Shown: positions 26,081 through 36,072, numbered from the stretch's first letter. The stretch: DNA of 64,000 bases from Vallitaleaceae bacterium 9-2 (GCA_038396585.1 CP121691.1:806001-870000), one strand, 5' to 3'. A program made the numbers and translations. The notes: generated by a model from the sequence alone, not told the origin.

Positions 26081-27637
26081 ATGGATACTGTAATTTATAT
26101 TGCTTTGTTAATTCTAGGAACGGCATATTTTGTAAAACGTAGCTTATATTATACACATATGTTCCAATTAAATTCCTATCGATACCAACGTTTTTTTCGC
26201 TTTTTACGTAACAACATCAAAAAAATATTATCAATTAAAAATAGCCTGTTTATTATTATAGTATTTGTTTTGGCAGGTTTTGATAATCGATTGGCAGTTA
26301 TAGGAGCATTGGGGATTTATCTGATCTATACGATGCGTCGTAAGCATCAAGTAAAAAAACCTTTGGTTTTGACTGCGCGTGTTAAACGCATGTTGTTTGT
26401 ACAAAATATACTCTATATATTTTTCCTTTGGACAGTATATGCTTTAGAACTTGGAAGCATCGGGTATATATTTATATTTTTTATGAGTATGCCTATTGTG
26501 ATGTTAGCGAATACACTTTTGATTCCATGGGAAAATGCAATGAAAAAATATTATTATACAGATGCTAAAAAACGTTTGAGAGAACATCCAAACTTAAAGA
26601 TTATAGGAATAACAGGAAGTTATGGAAAGACAAGCACCAAATTCATTTTGGAAAAAATATTATCAAAAGAATATAATACGCTAATAACTCCGCATAGTTA
26701 TAATACGACATTAGGAGTAATTCTAACCATTCGTAATATGCTGCGTCGTTCACATGAAGTTTTTGTGGTTGAGATGGGAGCAAAGCAAAAAGGAGATATT
26801 GAAGAAATCTGTCAATTAGTCAAACCGGATTATGGTATAATTACAGCGGTAGGCCCCCAACATCTGGAGACATTTGGAACGGTAGATACAGTAATTGATA
26901 CCAAGTTTGAATTGGCACAAAGTGTGTATCCCCAAGGCATCTGTTATGTCAATGGCGATAATGCTAATGTTCAAAAAGGGATAAAGCGCTACTCAAAGGT
27001 CCAATATGTGACCTATGGAAGTGAACATGGTAATCAGGTTTTGGTTACACATATACGTCAAGATGCATCAGGTTCAGAATTTGAGGTAAGTATCAACCAA
27101 CAGGCATATCGATTCCAAACGAAACTGTTGGGAGAACATAACATGCTCAATATTGCAGGCGCTGTCGCGGTTTCGATGGAACTTAACGTGCCCTATGAAA
27201 AAATATATGCGGCCATAAAAGAATTGAAGCCAGTTGAACACAGACTAGAATTAAAAACGCAAGGTGATTATTATATTTTAGATGATGCGTTTAACTCGAA
27301 TCCGACAGGTGCAAAAAGTGCCTTGGATGTATTGGCACAGTTTGAAACGGGACGCCATATTATTATGACGCCTGGAATGATTGAGTTAGGTGCCATGGAT
27401 AATGAACTGCACACAGTTTTTGGGCAACAAATTGCAGCGGTGTGTGACGAGGTTATTTTAATTGGAGAAACCAAGACAAAGGCAATTGTCAAAGGCTTGC
27501 AAGAAAGTCAATACCCTATGGATCATGTCCATATATGCCAAAGCGTATATGAAGGGTTTAATAAAATTCGTGAGCTAGTACAAGCTGGCGATGTTGTTCT
27601 TATCGAAAATGATTTGCCGGATAATTTTGATGAATAG
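26081..27637 (+). CDS. Membrane-anchored Mur ligase family protein (MurF-like)
   Basis: A 518-residue protein whose first 150 residues hold about four hydrophobic segments (near 3-18, 55-83, 103-125 and 128-150), followed by a Mur ligase module. The ATP loop 'ITGSYGKTST' is near residue 185, 'VEMGAKQKGDIEEI' matches the MurF E-M-G-A-x-x-x-G-E-I block, and the C-terminal domain contains 'DDAFNSNPTGAKSALDVL', also MurF-like. MurF adds D-Ala-D-Ala to UDP-MurNAc-tripeptide in the cytosol and is normally soluble, so a polytopic N-terminus is unusual. It may be a membrane-bound MurF or a ligase for another wall polymer. ATG 26081 follows GGAGG by five bases. Confidence 0.83.
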   Translation: MDTVIYIALLILGTAYFVKRSLYYTHMFQLNSYRYQRFFRFLRNNIKKILSIKNSLFIIIVFVLAGFDNRLAVIGALGIYLIYTMRRKHQVKKPLVLTARVKRMLFVQNILYIFFLWTVYALELGSIGYIFIFFMSMPIVMLANTLLIPWENAMKKYYYTDAKKRLREHPNLKIIGITGSYGKTSTKFILEKILSKEYNTLITPHSYNTTLGVILTIRNMLRRSHEVFVVEMGAKQKGDIEEICQLVKPDYGIITAVGPQHLETFGTVDTVIDTKFELAQSVYPQGICYVNGDNANVQKGIKRYSKVQYVTYGSEHGNQVLVTHIRQDASGSEFEVSINQQAYRFQTKLLGEHNMLNIAGAVAVSMELNVPYEKIYAAIKELKPVEHRLELKTQGDYYILDDAFNSNPTGAKSALDVLAQFETGRHIIMTPGMIELGAMDNELHTVFGQQIAAVCDEVILIGETKTKAIVKGLQESQYPMDHVHICQSVYEGFNKIRELVQAGDVVLIENDLPDNFDE

Positions 27638-27652
27638 TGTGGAGGAAAAATA

Positions 27653-28537
27653 ATGCAGATAATGATAGTAACAGACTCAAGCTCAGATCTACCTTTGTCA
27701 TATGTAAAAAAACATTCAAACAATCTTGAAGTATTAGGAATGCCGGTTATGGTTTCTGGACAAGAATATATAGATGATTTGGGCGAAAAGTTTTCGCATG
27801 ATTTTTTTTATGAGGAAATGGCAAAAGGGACAATGCCAAAGACTTCTCAGATTAATGTCATGACATTTTATGAATGCTTTGAACGATTGGCAAAACAGGA
27901 GAAAGAGATATTATACTTAGGTCTTTCTTCAGGTTTAAGTGGAACGTTTAATAATGCAGTACTTGCAAAAAATATGCTTTTGGAAGAGTATCCAAAGGCT
28001 AAGATAGAGGTAGTTGACTCCGTAGCAGCTTCAATTGGATTAGGGGTGTTAATCTATTGCCTTATTCAAAAAGTGGAGCAAGACAATGCTAATTTGAAAG
28101 AGTTAGTTGAATATCTAGAAAAAGAAAAGCTCAGAGCAAATCATTGGTTTGTTGTCGATGACTTGATTCACTTAAAAAATGGCGGGAGAATTCCGGCAAC
28201 TATGGCCTATGTAGGGACAATGCTAAACGTGAAGCCTTTACTTTCAATGGATTATAGTGGAAAACTCGAAACCTTTGGAAAGGTTCGAGGTAAGACACGC
28301 GCGTGTAAATACATATTGGAAAAAATATCAGAACATCTACAAGATTCACAAGAAATCATTATTATTGGTCATGCGAACGCACCGGAAGATGTAAAATACC
28401 TAGTCGAGGAACTGGAAAAAACCAATAAAAGCAATCCGATTATTCTCACATGTCTGTCGGCAACAATTGCATCGCATGTCGGACCGGGGATGCTTGCTGT
28501 GGCATTTATGGGGGGAAATCCTCGAGAAAGTAAATAA
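27653..28537 (+). CDS. DegV family fatty-acid-binding protein
   Basis: A 294-residue two-domain protein. DegV/FakB proteins bind a fatty acid and present it to the FakA kinase for phosphorylation and phospholipid synthesis. The N-terminal 'VTDSSSDLP' motif, the central 'TSQINVMTFYECF' and 'LGLSSGLSGTFNNA' (which binds the carboxylate) and the late 'GPGMLAVAFMG' are all present. It is 15 bases from the Mur ligase with a GGAGG ribosome binding site, so it is likely the last gene of that operon. No fakA is in the window. Confidence 0.93.
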   Translation: MQIMIVTDSSSDLPLSYVKKHSNNLEVLGMPVMVSGQEYIDDLGEKFSHDFFYEEMAKGTMPKTSQINVMTFYECFERLAKQEKEILYLGLSSGLSGTFNNAVLAKNMLLEEYPKAKIEVVDSVAASIGLGVLIYCLIQKVEQDNANLKELVEYLEKEKLRANHWFVVDDLIHLKNGGRIPATMAYVGTMLNVKPLLSMDYSGKLETFGKVRGKTRACKYILEKISEHLQDSQEIIIIGHANAPEDVKYLVEELEKTNKSNPIILTCLSATIASHVGPGMLAVAFMGGNPRESK

Positions 28538-28631
28538 GATGATGAATTAATGTAGATTCTTTGTGCGCTTATCAGGGTTTTGTGATAAAATATAGATATA
28601 CATAAGATGACTAAAGATGGGAGTTGAAATT

Positions 28632-29915
28632 ATGGTATCTAAAGAAATTGTAGGCCTACTCTTAGCAGGCGGCCAGGGAAGTCGCCTCGGTGTATTGACA
28701 ACAACGACAGCAAAACCATCGGTTCCATATGGAGGGAAGTATAGAATCATTGATTTTCCGTTAAGTAACTGTGTTAATTCCGGCATAGATACAGTAGGTG
28801 TCTTTACACAATATCAACCACTTGAATTAAATGCGCACATAGGGATTGGTAAACCATGGGATTTGGACCGAATCTCAGGAGGAGTAACAATCTTGTCACC
28901 TTATCAAAAAAGTGACAATAGTGCGTGGTTTACAGGTACAGCTAATGCAGTCTATCAAAATATTCACTATATTGACAAAATGAATCCAAAATATGTTATT
29001 ATTCTATCCGGAGACCATATCTATAAAATGGACTATGCGATGATGCTGGCGGCTCACAAGCGCAACAAAGCAGATGCAACGATTTCTGTTTTTGAAGTAC
29101 CGATAGAAGAAGCAAGTCGATTTGGAATTATGAATACCAACGAAGATGGTAGTGTATATGAATTTGAAGAAAAGCCTGCAAAGCCTAAAAACAATCTGGC
29201 CTCAATGGGGGTCTATATTTTTACATGGGAAGTTCTAAGAGCTTATTTGATTGCAGATGAAGCTGATCCTGATTCGTCCAATGACTTTGGTAAAAATATC
29301 ATTCCTAAAATGTTAAAAGATAATAAACGGTTATTTTCTTATGAATTTTCCGGTTACTGGAAAGATGTGGGAACGATTCAGGCATATTGGGAATCGAATA
29401 TGGACCTTGTTAAAAGAATACCTGATTTTAACTTGTTTGATCAAAGCTGGAAGATTTTTACAGTGAATCCGGTGATGCCCGCAAATTATATCGGACCCGA
29501 AGGCGTAGCTAAGCGCTCCATTATTGCAGAAGGCTGTATGATTTATGGGACAGTGATTAATTCAGTTATTTCGCCGGGAGTACAGATAGCTCCAGGAAGT
29601 GTTGTGGAAGATTCGATTATTATGGCCAATACGACTATTGGAGCGAACACAAAAATAAAGAAAGCTATTATTAGCGAAAATGTAACGGTAGGAAATGATG
29701 TTGAGATAGGCTATGGTGAAGATATCGTTAACCTATGTAAGCCGGATTTATATAATAGCGGGATTACAGTCGTTGCAGATTGTGCGACCATACCGGATAC
29801 ATGCAAAATCGGTAAAAATGTTGTTATTGATCGTCATGTAACAGCTCAAGACTATAAAGATTTAGAAGTACCTTCAGGAGAGACTGTTTTAAAAGGGGGT
29901 ATTGTTTATGAATAG
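28632..29915 (+). CDS. glgC: Glucose-1-phosphate adenylyltransferase, catalytic subunit
   Basis: Makes ADP-glucose from glucose-1-phosphate and ATP, the committed step of bacterial glycogen synthesis. The nucleotidyltransferase domain starts '[15 protein letters not shown]' with the glycine-rich loop and catalytic Arg, followed by '[20 protein letters not shown]' and, later, '[10 protein letters not shown]' and '[14 protein letters not shown]'. A C-terminal left-handed beta helix (from about residue 295) carries the hexapeptide repeats. The start at 28632 has GGGAG at 28619-28623; an ATG at 28617 precedes it. A TTATCA/TGATAA inverted repeat (28569-28588) sits in the promoter region. The stop overlaps glgD by eight bases. 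Confidence 0.96.
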   Translation: MVSKEIVGLLLAGGQGSRLGVLTTTTAKPSVPYGGKYRIIDFPLSNCVNSGIDTVGVFTQYQPLELNAHIGIGKPWDLDRISGGVTILSPYQKSDNSAWFTGTANAVYQNIHYIDKMNPKYVIILSGDHIYKMDYAMMLAAHKRNKADATISVFEVPIEEASRFGIMNTNEDGSVYEFEEKPAKPKNNLASMGVYIFTWEVLRAYLIADEADPDSSNDFGKNIIPKMLKDNKRLFSYEFSGYWKDVGTIQAYWESNMDLVKRIPDFNLFDQSWKIFTVNPVMPANYIGPEGVAKRSIIAEGCMIYGTVINSVISPGVQIAPGSVVEDSIIMANTTIGANTKIKKAIISENVTVGNDVEIGYGEDIVNLCKPDLYNSGITVVADCATIPDTCKIGKNVVIDRHVTAQDYKDLEVPSGETVLKGGIVYE

Positions 29916-31029
29916 CACAATAGGAGTTATTATCACAGGTGGAAAAAATGAAAAGCTAAAAGAACTGGCAGCAAAGAGATCGGTTTCGGCCATTCCATAT
30001 GGAGGACGCTATCGCGCCATAGACTTTGTTCTATCGAATATGATTAATTCAGGAATAAATAAAGTTGGCGTCCTAACGCAATATAGTTATCGCTCATTGA
30101 TGGATCATATTGGATCGGGAAAAGAATGGGACCTTGATCGACGCCGTGGCGGTCTGTTTTTATTCCCGCCATACTTATCAGGAGATCATTCGGGTTGGTA
30201 TAAAGGCTCAGCAGATGGGTTGTACCATAATTCAACATTCTTACGTCGAAGTAATGATGAATTCGTTTTAATGACGACGGGCAATTGTATTTATAAAATG
30301 ACTTATGATAAAATGCTTCAAGAACATATTGATACGGGAGCGGACATAACAATTTTATACAGAGATATGAGTGATTTGGATCCTGAAGAGCTTAAACACT
30401 TGGGCATGGTTGCCTTTGATGAAAATAATCGTTTGATACAGATGTATGAAAAGCAATCAAAGCCCAAGGGAACGTTGGCTTCAATGGGCGTATATATACT
30501 TCGACGTGAACTTTTGATAGATCTGTTGGAAGAAAGTGCTTCTCAAGGGTATTATGATTTTGTTCGTGATATTTTAATAAAAAAACTGGATCAACTCGTA
30601 ATCAAGGGATATCGTTTTGATGGATATTGGAGAGCGATGCATTCGATTCCTATGTTCTATAAGGCAAATATGGAACTATTAAATCCCGATATTCGTCAAG
30701 AATTATTCATGAATGATGGACGTGTGTTTACAAAAGTCAAAGATGAAACACCAGCAAAATATAATGAAGAAGCAGAAGTGAAAAATTCAATCATAGCTGA
30801 TGGATGCATTATTGAAGGAACGGTTATTAATAGTGTTCTCTTTAGAGGTGTTAAAGTTAATCAAGGGGCAGTTGTTAAGGATAGTATTATCATGCAAAAT
30901 ACAGAAGTTCTTAATAATGCACAGCTAACAAATGTTGTATTGGATAAAGATGTGGTTGTTGGAGAAGGTAAAGTGCTTATGGGAGAAAAAAGTTATCCCT
31001 TTATCGTTGGAAAAAGAATAAAGATTTGA
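29908..31029 (+). CDS. glgD: ADP-glucose pyrophosphorylase regulatory subunit GlgD
   Basis: A 373-residue GlgC paralogue that in Bacillota forms a hetero-oligomer with GlgC and raises its activity. The fold is kept ('[22 protein letters not shown]' region near residue 30 and a beta-helix end with hexapeptide repeats), but the glycine-rich catalytic loop is changed to '[12 protein letters not shown]', losing the G-x-G-x-R-L pattern, as expected for the non-catalytic subunit. It begins eight bases inside glgC with AAGGGGG as ribosome binding site, which keeps the two in fixed ratio. The operon ends at the following terminator; glgA, glgB and glgP are not in the window. Confidence 0.95.
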   Translation: MNSTIGVIITGGKNEKLKELAAKRSVSAIPYGGRYRAIDFVLSNMINSGINKVGVLTQYSYRSLMDHIGSGKEWDLDRRRGGLFLFPPYLSGDHSGWYKGSADGLYHNSTFLRRSNDEFVLMTTGNCIYKMTYDKMLQEHIDTGADITILYRDMSDLDPEELKHLGMVAFDENNRLIQMYEKQSKPKGTLASMGVYILRRELLIDLLEESASQGYYDFVRDILIKKLDQLVIKGYRFDGYWRAMHSIPMFYKANMELLNPDIRQELFMNDGRVFTKVKDETPAKYNEEAEVKNSIIADGCIIEGTVINSVLFRGVKVNQGAVVKDSIIMQNTEVLNNAQLTNVVLDKDVVVGEGKVLMGEKSYPFIVGKRIKI

Positions 31030-31033
31030 GGAT

Positions 31034-31068
31034 AATAAGGATGCTTATAAGCATCCTTATTTTTTTTG
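31034..31068 (+). terminator. Terminator of glgCD
   Basis: AATAAGGATGCTT pairs perfectly with AAGCATCCTTATT around a two-base center, in practice a 4-nt loop, followed by a run of T. Confidence 0.92.
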
Positions 31069-31097
31069 TTGAACAAAATAAAAAAATATGTGATAAT
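31069..31097 (+). promoter_or_regulatory. Promoter for cheX-ilvE
   Basis: TTGAAC (31069-31074), 17 bp, GATAAT (31092-31097) with an extended TGT, starting right after the glgD terminator. Confidence 0.55.
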
Positions 31098-31134
31098 GTA
31101 AATAATACTAACTCAAATACGAAGAGGTGTAGCC

Positions 31135-31599
31135 ATGAATGCGGAACATTTGAATCCAATCATAACAGCGTCAAAATTTGTTATCAATCAAACGTGTGGA
31201 ATAGAACTTAAACCTGGAAAGCCTTATGTAACTCAAACAGAGTATTCTGATGACGTTTTTGTCGTGTTGTTAGGCATCACGGGTCAGTTACATGGACAAG
31301 TCATTTTGGCGATGTCAAAAGAAGTTGCCAAGGGGCTAGCCTCAAAGATGATGATGGGCATGCCTGTTCCAGAATTGAATGATATGGCAAAAAGTGCACT
31401 TGGAGAACTTATGAACATGATGATGGGTAATGCAATGACAATTTTTGCAGAAAAAGACATACTGCTTGATATAACCCCGCCGACGATATTTGTCAGTAGA
31501 GATTTATCACTTAACGTTGGGGATAGTCGTATGATAGGTATTCCATTAGAATTTGACGACGGAATGATTGAACTAAATATTGCAATTAAAGAGAAATAA
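31135..31599 (+). CDS. cheX: Chemotaxis protein CheX (CheY-P phosphatase)
   Basis: A 154-residue member of the CheC/CheX/FliY phosphatase family that dephosphorylates CheY-P and so resets the flagellar signal. The catalytic pair is E91-x2-N94 in 'ALGELMNMMMGNAM', once per chain as in dimeric CheX (CheC has two). The alternating beta and alpha pattern with a G-x-x-x-G-Q-V-x-x turn near residue 48 fits the fold. Together with two chemoreceptors in this window it shows the organism is chemotactic. It is followed after 23 bases by ilvE without a terminator, an odd pairing. Confidence 0.92.
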   Translation: MNAEHLNPIITASKFVINQTCGIELKPGKPYVTQTEYSDDVFVVLLGITGQLHGQVILAMSKEVAKGLASKMMMGMPVPELNDMAKSALGELMNMMMGNAMTIFAEKDILLDITPPTIFVSRDLSLNVGDSRMIGIPLEFDDGMIELNIAIKEK

Positions 31600-31622
31600 A
31601 AACATTATAGAAAGGGTATAAC

Positions 31623-32690
31623 ATGATATCAATTGAAATAAATAAATCAAAAGTATTAAAAGAGATACCAAATCCGGATAATTTAGGGTTTGGTACTATT
31701 TTTACGGACCACATGTTTATGATGGACTATTCCAAGCAGAAAGGGTGGCACAATGCTAAAATCGTACCTTACGGACCGATAGCGTTTGACCCTTCAATGA
31801 TGGTGCTGCACTATGGACAGGAAACCTTTGAAGGATTAAAAGCCTATAAAGGAAAAGATGAGGAGATCTATCTGTTTCGCCCAGAGTATAATGCTAAGCG
31901 TCTAAATGCATCGAACAGACGTTTATGTATACCAGAGATTCCGGTCGAAGATTTTATACATAGTATTGAAGCATTAGTGAAAGTAGATCGACGTTGGATT
32001 CCCAATGGTCCGGGAACGGCTTTATATATACGCCCATTTGTATTTGCTACCGATGCATCTTTAAAAGTACATCCAGCGACAACGTATAAGTACATGGTGA
32101 TATTGTCGCCAGTAGGAGCTTATTACAAAGAAGGGCTTAACCCGGTAAAAATTCATGTCGAAGAAGAGTTCGTTCGGGCAAGTGTCGGAGGCGTTGGATT
32201 TGCTAAAACCGGCGGTAACTACGGAGCAGGACTGTTGGCGCAGGAAAAAGCCTCAAGCCAAGGGTGCTCTCAAGTGCTTTGGCTAGATAGTAAAGAACAT
32301 AAATATGTAGAAGAAGTCGGAACAATGAATGTTTTTTTTGTAAAACAGGGTGTATTGATTACACCGGAGTTGAGTGGTAGTATTTTACCTGGGAACACAC
32401 GCGATAGTGTGATTCAAATCGCTAAGAGACTAGGATATTCTATTGAAGAGAGAAAAATCAGTATTGATGAAATTATAAATGCGGCAAAACAAGGACACAT
32501 AACGGAAGCTTTTGGAACAGGGACTGCGGCAGTTATTTCTCCGGTAGGTGCGTTGGTATACCAAGGTAGGGAATATGTATTTAACAATAACCTTATCGGA
32601 GAGGTGTCTCAGAAGCTATATGATTTAGTAACAGGTATACAATTAGGTGAGCTAGAAGATGACTATGGATTTCGTCATATAATCCGTTAA
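31623..32690 (+). CDS. ilvE: Branched-chain amino acid aminotransferase
   Basis: PLP-dependent fold-type IV enzyme that interconverts Leu, Ile and Val with their 2-oxo acids using glutamate/2-oxoglutarate. The 355-residue length is that of the long, eukaryote-like IlvE class (Pfam aminotran_4). Seen: 'LHYGQETFEGLKAY' near residue 60, the PLP Lys in 'GGNYGAGLLAQEKA' and neighbouring segment, then 'EEVGTMNVFFV' and 'GSILPGNTRDSV', all class signatures. There is no T-box or leucine leader upstream, only 23 bases after cheX, so it is not regulated by a local attenuator. Confidence 0.95.
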   Translation: MISIEINKSKVLKEIPNPDNLGFGTIFTDHMFMMDYSKQKGWHNAKIVPYGPIAFDPSMMVLHYGQETFEGLKAYKGKDEEIYLFRPEYNAKRLNASNRRLCIPEIPVEDFIHSIEALVKVDRRWIPNGPGTALYIRPFVFATDASLKVHPATTYKYMVILSPVGAYYKEGLNPVKIHVEEEFVRASVGGVGFAKTGGNYGAGLLAQEKASSQGCSQVLWLDSKEHKYVEEVGTMNVFFVKQGVLITPELSGSILPGNTRDSVIQIAKRLGYSIEERKISIDEIINAAKQGHITEAFGTGTAAVISPVGALVYQGREYVFNNNLIGEVSQKLYDLVTGIQLGELEDDYGFRHIIR

Positions 32691-32696
32691 AAAATA

Positions 32697-32725
32697 TTGA
32701 CGCAACTTTAGTTTCATGATAGAAT
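32697..32725 (+). promoter_or_regulatory. Promoter for asd
   Basis: TTGACG (32697-32702), 17 bp, TAGAAT (32720-32725) with an extended TGA. Confidence 0.68.
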
Positions 32726-32785
32726 ATCCACAGCAGAAAAACAATTGTTTTCACCAAGAAGACAGAGGTAGGAAAGAGGTAGATT

Positions 32786-33868
32786 ATGAGTCAGAAATTA
32801 AAAGTTGGAATTATTGGCGGGACAGGTATGGTAGGGCAACGTTTTGTTACATTATTGCATGATCATGAATGGTTTGAAGTGACAACGATTGCAGCAAGCC
32901 CTCGTTCGGTTGGGAAAACATATAAAGAAGCTGTGGGTAATCGATGGAGTCAATCCATGGAAATACCAGAGCATATTGGAAAAATTATTGTCAAAAATGC
33001 GACGGATATCAAAGGTGTTGCGGAAGAAGTGGATTTTGTCTTTTGTGCGGTGGATATGAATAAAGATGAAATTAAAGCATTGGAAGAGGCGTATGCAAAA
33101 GCGGAAGTGCCGGTTATATCAAATAATTCAGCGCATCGTGGGACGCAAGATGTGCCTATGGTTATTCCAGAGGTAAATAATGCACATATTCAAATTATTG
33201 AGGCGCAAAAAAAACGTTTGGGAACAAAAAGAGGATTTATAGCTGTAAAACCAAATTGTTCAATACAAAGCTATGTACCTGCGCTTAGTGCCTTAAAAGA
33301 GTTTGGACCAAAAGATATTTCTGTATGCACTTATCAAGCAATTAGTGGTGCTGGAAAAACCTTTGATACATGGCCGGAAATGCTGGATAATATCATTCCG
33401 TTTATTGGAGGCGAAGAGGAAAAAAGTGAAAATGAGCCTTTAAAAATTTGGGGAAGCATAATCGACGATAAAATTGTTGATGCTACCCAACCTTTAATCT
33501 CAGCACAGTGTATACGTGTACCTGTTTTAGATGGGCACATGGCAGCTGTATTTGTTAATTTTGATAAAAAGCCAACAAAAGAACAAATCATTGAAAAATG
33601 GAACGCATATTCTGGTCGACCTCAAGAGTTAGAGTTACCTTTGGCTCCAAAACAATTTATAAAATATATGACAGAAGATAACCGTCCGCAGACGCATTTA
33701 GATAGAGACTATGAACGAGGAATGGGTGTGACAGTAGGACGCTTACGCGAAGATCGTCAATATGACTATAAATTTGTTTGTTTATCACATAATACCCTTC
33801 GTGGTGCGGCAGGTGGAGCTGTTCTTATTGCAGAATTATTAAAAGCAGAAGGATATTTAAATAACTAA
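32786..33868 (+). CDS. asd: Aspartate-semialdehyde dehydrogenase, archaeal/fungal type
   Basis: Reduces aspartyl phosphate to aspartate semialdehyde with NADPH, feeding Lys, diaminopimelate, Met and Thr synthesis. The 360-residue protein starts with the NADP loop 'VGIIGGTGMVGQRFV'. The catalytic Cys158 lies in 'VKPNCSIQSYVP' and the active-site His in 'VLDGHMAAVF'. The sequence pattern (N-C-S-I-Q rather than the N-C-S-T-I of the usual bacterial enzyme, and a late 'NTLRGAAGGAVLIAE') is that of the branch found in archaea, fungi and many Clostridia. It has its own promoter and is not joined to other lysine genes. Confidence 0.95.
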   Translation: MSQKLKVGIIGGTGMVGQRFVTLLHDHEWFEVTTIAASPRSVGKTYKEAVGNRWSQSMEIPEHIGKIIVKNATDIKGVAEEVDFVFCAVDMNKDEIKALEEAYAKAEVPVISNNSAHRGTQDVPMVIPEVNNAHIQIIEAQKKRLGTKRGFIAVKPNCSIQSYVPALSALKEFGPKDISVCTYQAISGAGKTFDTWPEMLDNIIPFIGGEEEKSENEPLKIWGSIIDDKIVDATQPLISAQCIRVPVLDGHMAAVFVNFDKKPTKEQIIEKWNAYSGRPQELELPLAPKQFIKYMTEDNRPQTHLDRDYERGMGVTVGRLREDRQYDYKFVCLSHNTLRGAAGGAVLIAELLKAEGYLNN

Positions 33869-33897
33869 CGCTAATTAACAATCATTATCACTTGCTA

Positions 33898-33926
33898 TTG
33901 ACAATTATTAGAAAATAGTGCATACT
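33898..33926 (+). promoter_or_regulatory. Promoter for the DUF3787 gene
   Basis: Perfect -35 TTGACA (33898-33903), 17 bp, weaker -10 CATACT (33921-33926). Confidence 0.5.
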
Positions 33927-33972
33927 GTAGATAGACTATATAATTATAAAATAAATGTAGAGGAGTGATATT

Positions 33973-34125
33973 ATGAAAGACATTGGTAAGGACAAAAACT
34001 TAGGAACAAATAGAACTGAGGCAGTATTAGATGCAGAACGTTATGAAGAAGAGACCCATGTTCATATTCCTCATGAAGAAGCAGTTGAGGATGCAAAAGA
34101 ATGGGTAGACAATAACGAAAAGTAA
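33973..34125 (+). CDS. DUF3787 small protein (spore-surface-protein family)
   Basis: A 50-residue acidic hydrophilic protein. The start follows AGGAG at 33961-33965 by seven bases. The C-terminal block 'VHIPHEEAVEDAKEWVDNNEK' (21 residues split as 'VHIPHEEAVEDAK' and 'EWVDNNEK') matches the DUF3787 pattern of small clostridial proteins in which I-P-x-E-x-x-V-x-x-A-K-E-W-V-D-x-N is conserved; members are annotated as spore surface proteins. No Cys or membrane segment. It is flanked by its own promoter and terminator. If the family annotation holds, it implies that this organism sporulates. Confidence 0.75.
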   Translation: MKDIGKDKNLGTNRTEAVLDAERYEEETHVHIPHEEAVEDAKEWVDNNEK

Positions 34126-34155
34126 TCTGCTTAAGAATATTTAAATATATAAGAT

Positions 34156-34197
34156 GAAGAACTGACATTACCATGTGATGTACAGTTCTTTTTTTTA
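34156..34197 (+). terminator. Terminator of the DUF3787 gene
   Basis: AAGAACTG pairs with CAGTTCTT, with further ACAT/ATGT pairing in the loop, followed by eight T. Confidence 0.88.
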
Positions 34198-34302
34198 TAC
34201 TATATGTTAATAAACTACGAAGAACAAGGACGTGTAAACTCTTTTTTCTAGCATATAGTCAAAAATAAGAGTATAATAAGATATAGACAAGGAGGTATGT
34301 AT

Positions 34303-36072
34303 ATGGGAATTCGAGGCAAATTGACATTATTTACAAATTTACTAATTTTAGGTGTAGTTTCTGTATTGGCCATCGTTTCTTTTTTTGCTTTGCAGCGCAG
34401 TGGGAATGACAATCTTTCAGAACTTGAGACGGTGATGTATTCTCAATATGATGCAATGCTTAGCGAACATGTGGAAATCTTAATAACACAGCTTGATGGT
34501 ATAGTTAATCAAATTGAGGCTGGTGTTATTAGTGAACAAGAAGGAAAACTTATTGCTGCAGATGTGATTCGTAATGCGAAGTATGGACCGGAAGGATACT
34601 TTTGGGTGGATGATCTTGAGGGAAATAATATCGTGTTGCTAGGCGGAGAGTCAGAAGGGACCAATCGGTTAGAATTAGCTGATGCCCATGGAACAAAAAT
34701 GGTTCAGCTTATGATTGAAGCAGCAAAAAATGGAGGCGGATATACAGATTATTATTTTCCGAAGGCAGGATCAGATGTTGCAGAACGTAAGAGAGGATAC
34801 ACACATCTGTTTGAACCCTTTGGTTGGGTCGTAGGAACAGGGAACTATGTTGATGATATTGAATCCTATATTGATGTCAGAAGGCAAAATAATCGCGAAC
34901 AACTTCGAAACAGCTTAGGCGTTGTTGTGGTTATGGCTATAGTGATGCTTGTTGTCGGTTTTGTTGGAGCGACTATTTTTAGTATCACGATAACAAAGCC
35001 TATACGAAAAATGACAAAAAATCTTCAAAAAGTTTCAGATTTAAATTTTGAGATGGATCAAGACACAGCTAAGTTGGCGCGGCGTAAAGATGAAATCGGT
35101 GTGATGGCAGGTTCCTTAGATACGTTGAATTCAAAGTTGCGTGGAGTGGTTCAGGAAATATTGCAGTTTACGTCAAATTTGAATACTTATGTTAAAGACA
35201 TGGCACAAATATCTTCAACTACAAAAGAAAACTCAGTAACCGTAGTTAATGCGGTGGATGAGTTTGCCCAAGGAGCACAAGAACAGGCAGAGGATGCTCA
35301 GGAAAGTGTGACAAGCTTAGAATCTTTGAATGCATATATTGCGCAAAGCAACACGCTGGCGGAGGAAGTGTCAGAATTATCCAACAAAGTATTTAGTCGT
35401 CAAGAAGCAGGAAATGATTCTGTACGTTCTCTTGTTGAAGAATTTAATACAACGTTGGATGTTATTCAAAAGCTCAATGATGATATTGAAAATCTAAGCG
35501 AACATTCGAAAAGCATTAATGATATCATTAGTGTTATCGAAGGGATTGCAGGACAAACCAATCTATTGGCACTAAATGCTTCGATCGAAGCTGCGCGAGC
35601 AGGGGAAGCAGGCAAAGGATTTGCGGTTGTTGCATCAGAGATTCGCTCGTTGGCAGAGCAAACAACAAATTCGACCAAAGAAATCAATACCATTATTCAT
35701 TTGGTTACACAAAGTGTAGAGGCGTCAAAAGAGAATATGGACTATTCAAATCATTCGATTAAGAAGGCTTTTGAAAAAATGAATAATGTAAAGAGTACTT
35801 TTGAAGAAACTTCTGAGATTACGGCGAAGTCCAATGAAAAAGTGAAGTCAGTACAAGTTTCTTTTGAAGGTATCAATAGTGCAAAAGAAGAGGCGCTCCA
35901 TTCCATTCAATCGATATCGGCGGTCACAGAAGAAAATGCGGCGGCCAGTGAAGAAATCAATGCGAGCATGATGACGCAAAAAGAAATTATTTCAGATTTG
36001 GATGCGATAGCCAAGCAAGTATCAGATAATTCTAATCGACTCAATGAGCTTATGAAACGATTTACAATATAA
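34303..36072 (+). CDS. Methyl-accepting chemotaxis protein, single-Cache type
   Basis: A 589-residue chemoreceptor: membrane segment (about 9-30), extracellular sCache_2 domain (about 35-190, with '[15 protein letters not shown]' and '[17 protein letters not shown]'), second membrane segment (about 205-228), HAMP, and cytoplasmic signalling domain with the tip '[20 protein letters not shown]'. ATG 34303 is preferred to ATG 34297 because GGAGG at 34291-34295 is seven bases from it. It has the same layout as the receptor at 15429, but the ligand pocket differs, so the ligand is probably different. It is a single-gene unit. No FliA-type promoter is obvious upstream; a TATAAT is at 34272-34277 without a good -35. 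Confidence 0.93.
   Translation: MGIRGKLTLFTNLLILGVVSVLAIVSFFALQRSGNDNLSELETVMYSQYDAMLSEHVEILITQLDGIVNQIEAGVISEQEGKLIAADVIRNAKYGPEGYFWVDDLEGNNIVLLGGESEGTNRLELADAHGTKMVQLMIEAAKNGGGYTDYYFPKAGSDVAERKRGYTHLFEPFGWVVGTGNYVDDIESYIDVRRQNNREQLRNSLGVVVVMAIVMLVVGFVGATIFSITITKPIRKMTKNLQKVSDLNFEMDQDTAKLARRKDEIGVMAGSLDTLNSKLRGVVQEILQFTSNLNTYVKDMAQISSTTKENSVTVVNAVDEFAQGAQEQAEDAQESVTSLESLNAYIAQSNTLAEEVSELSNKVFSRQEAGNDSVRSLVEEFNTTLDVIQKLNDDIENLSEHSKSINDIISVIEGIAGQTNLLALNASIEAARAGEAGKGFAVVASEIRSLAEQTTNSTKEINTIIHLVTQSVEASKENMDYSNHSIKKAFEKMNNVKSTFEETSEITAKSNEKVKSVQVSFEGINSAKEEALHSIQSISAVTEENAAASEEINASMMTQKEIISDLDAIAKQVSDNSNRLNELMKRFTI

Noticed and set aside
26081-27637. Poly-gamma-glutamate synthase (PgsB/CapB) for the membrane Mur ligase
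   Set aside because: The ATP loop G-S-Y-G-K-T-S and the E-M-G-A and D-D-A-F-N-S-N-P blocks fit MurF better, and no pgsC or pgsA genes adjoin it.
31600-31622. T-box or leucine leader before ilvE
   Set aside because: Only 23 bases separate it from cheX, too short for any known leader.
33871-33889. Fur-box-like sequence upstream of the DUF3787 gene
   Set aside because: Only one half (AATCATTATC) matches; the other half is poor and overlaps AT-rich filler, giving about 13 of 19 matches, which is weak in DNA this AT-rich.
34200-34302. Flagellar-type sigma (SigD/FliA) promoter before the second chemoreceptor
   Set aside because: A TAAA is present, but no GCCGATA-like -10 lies at the right distance.
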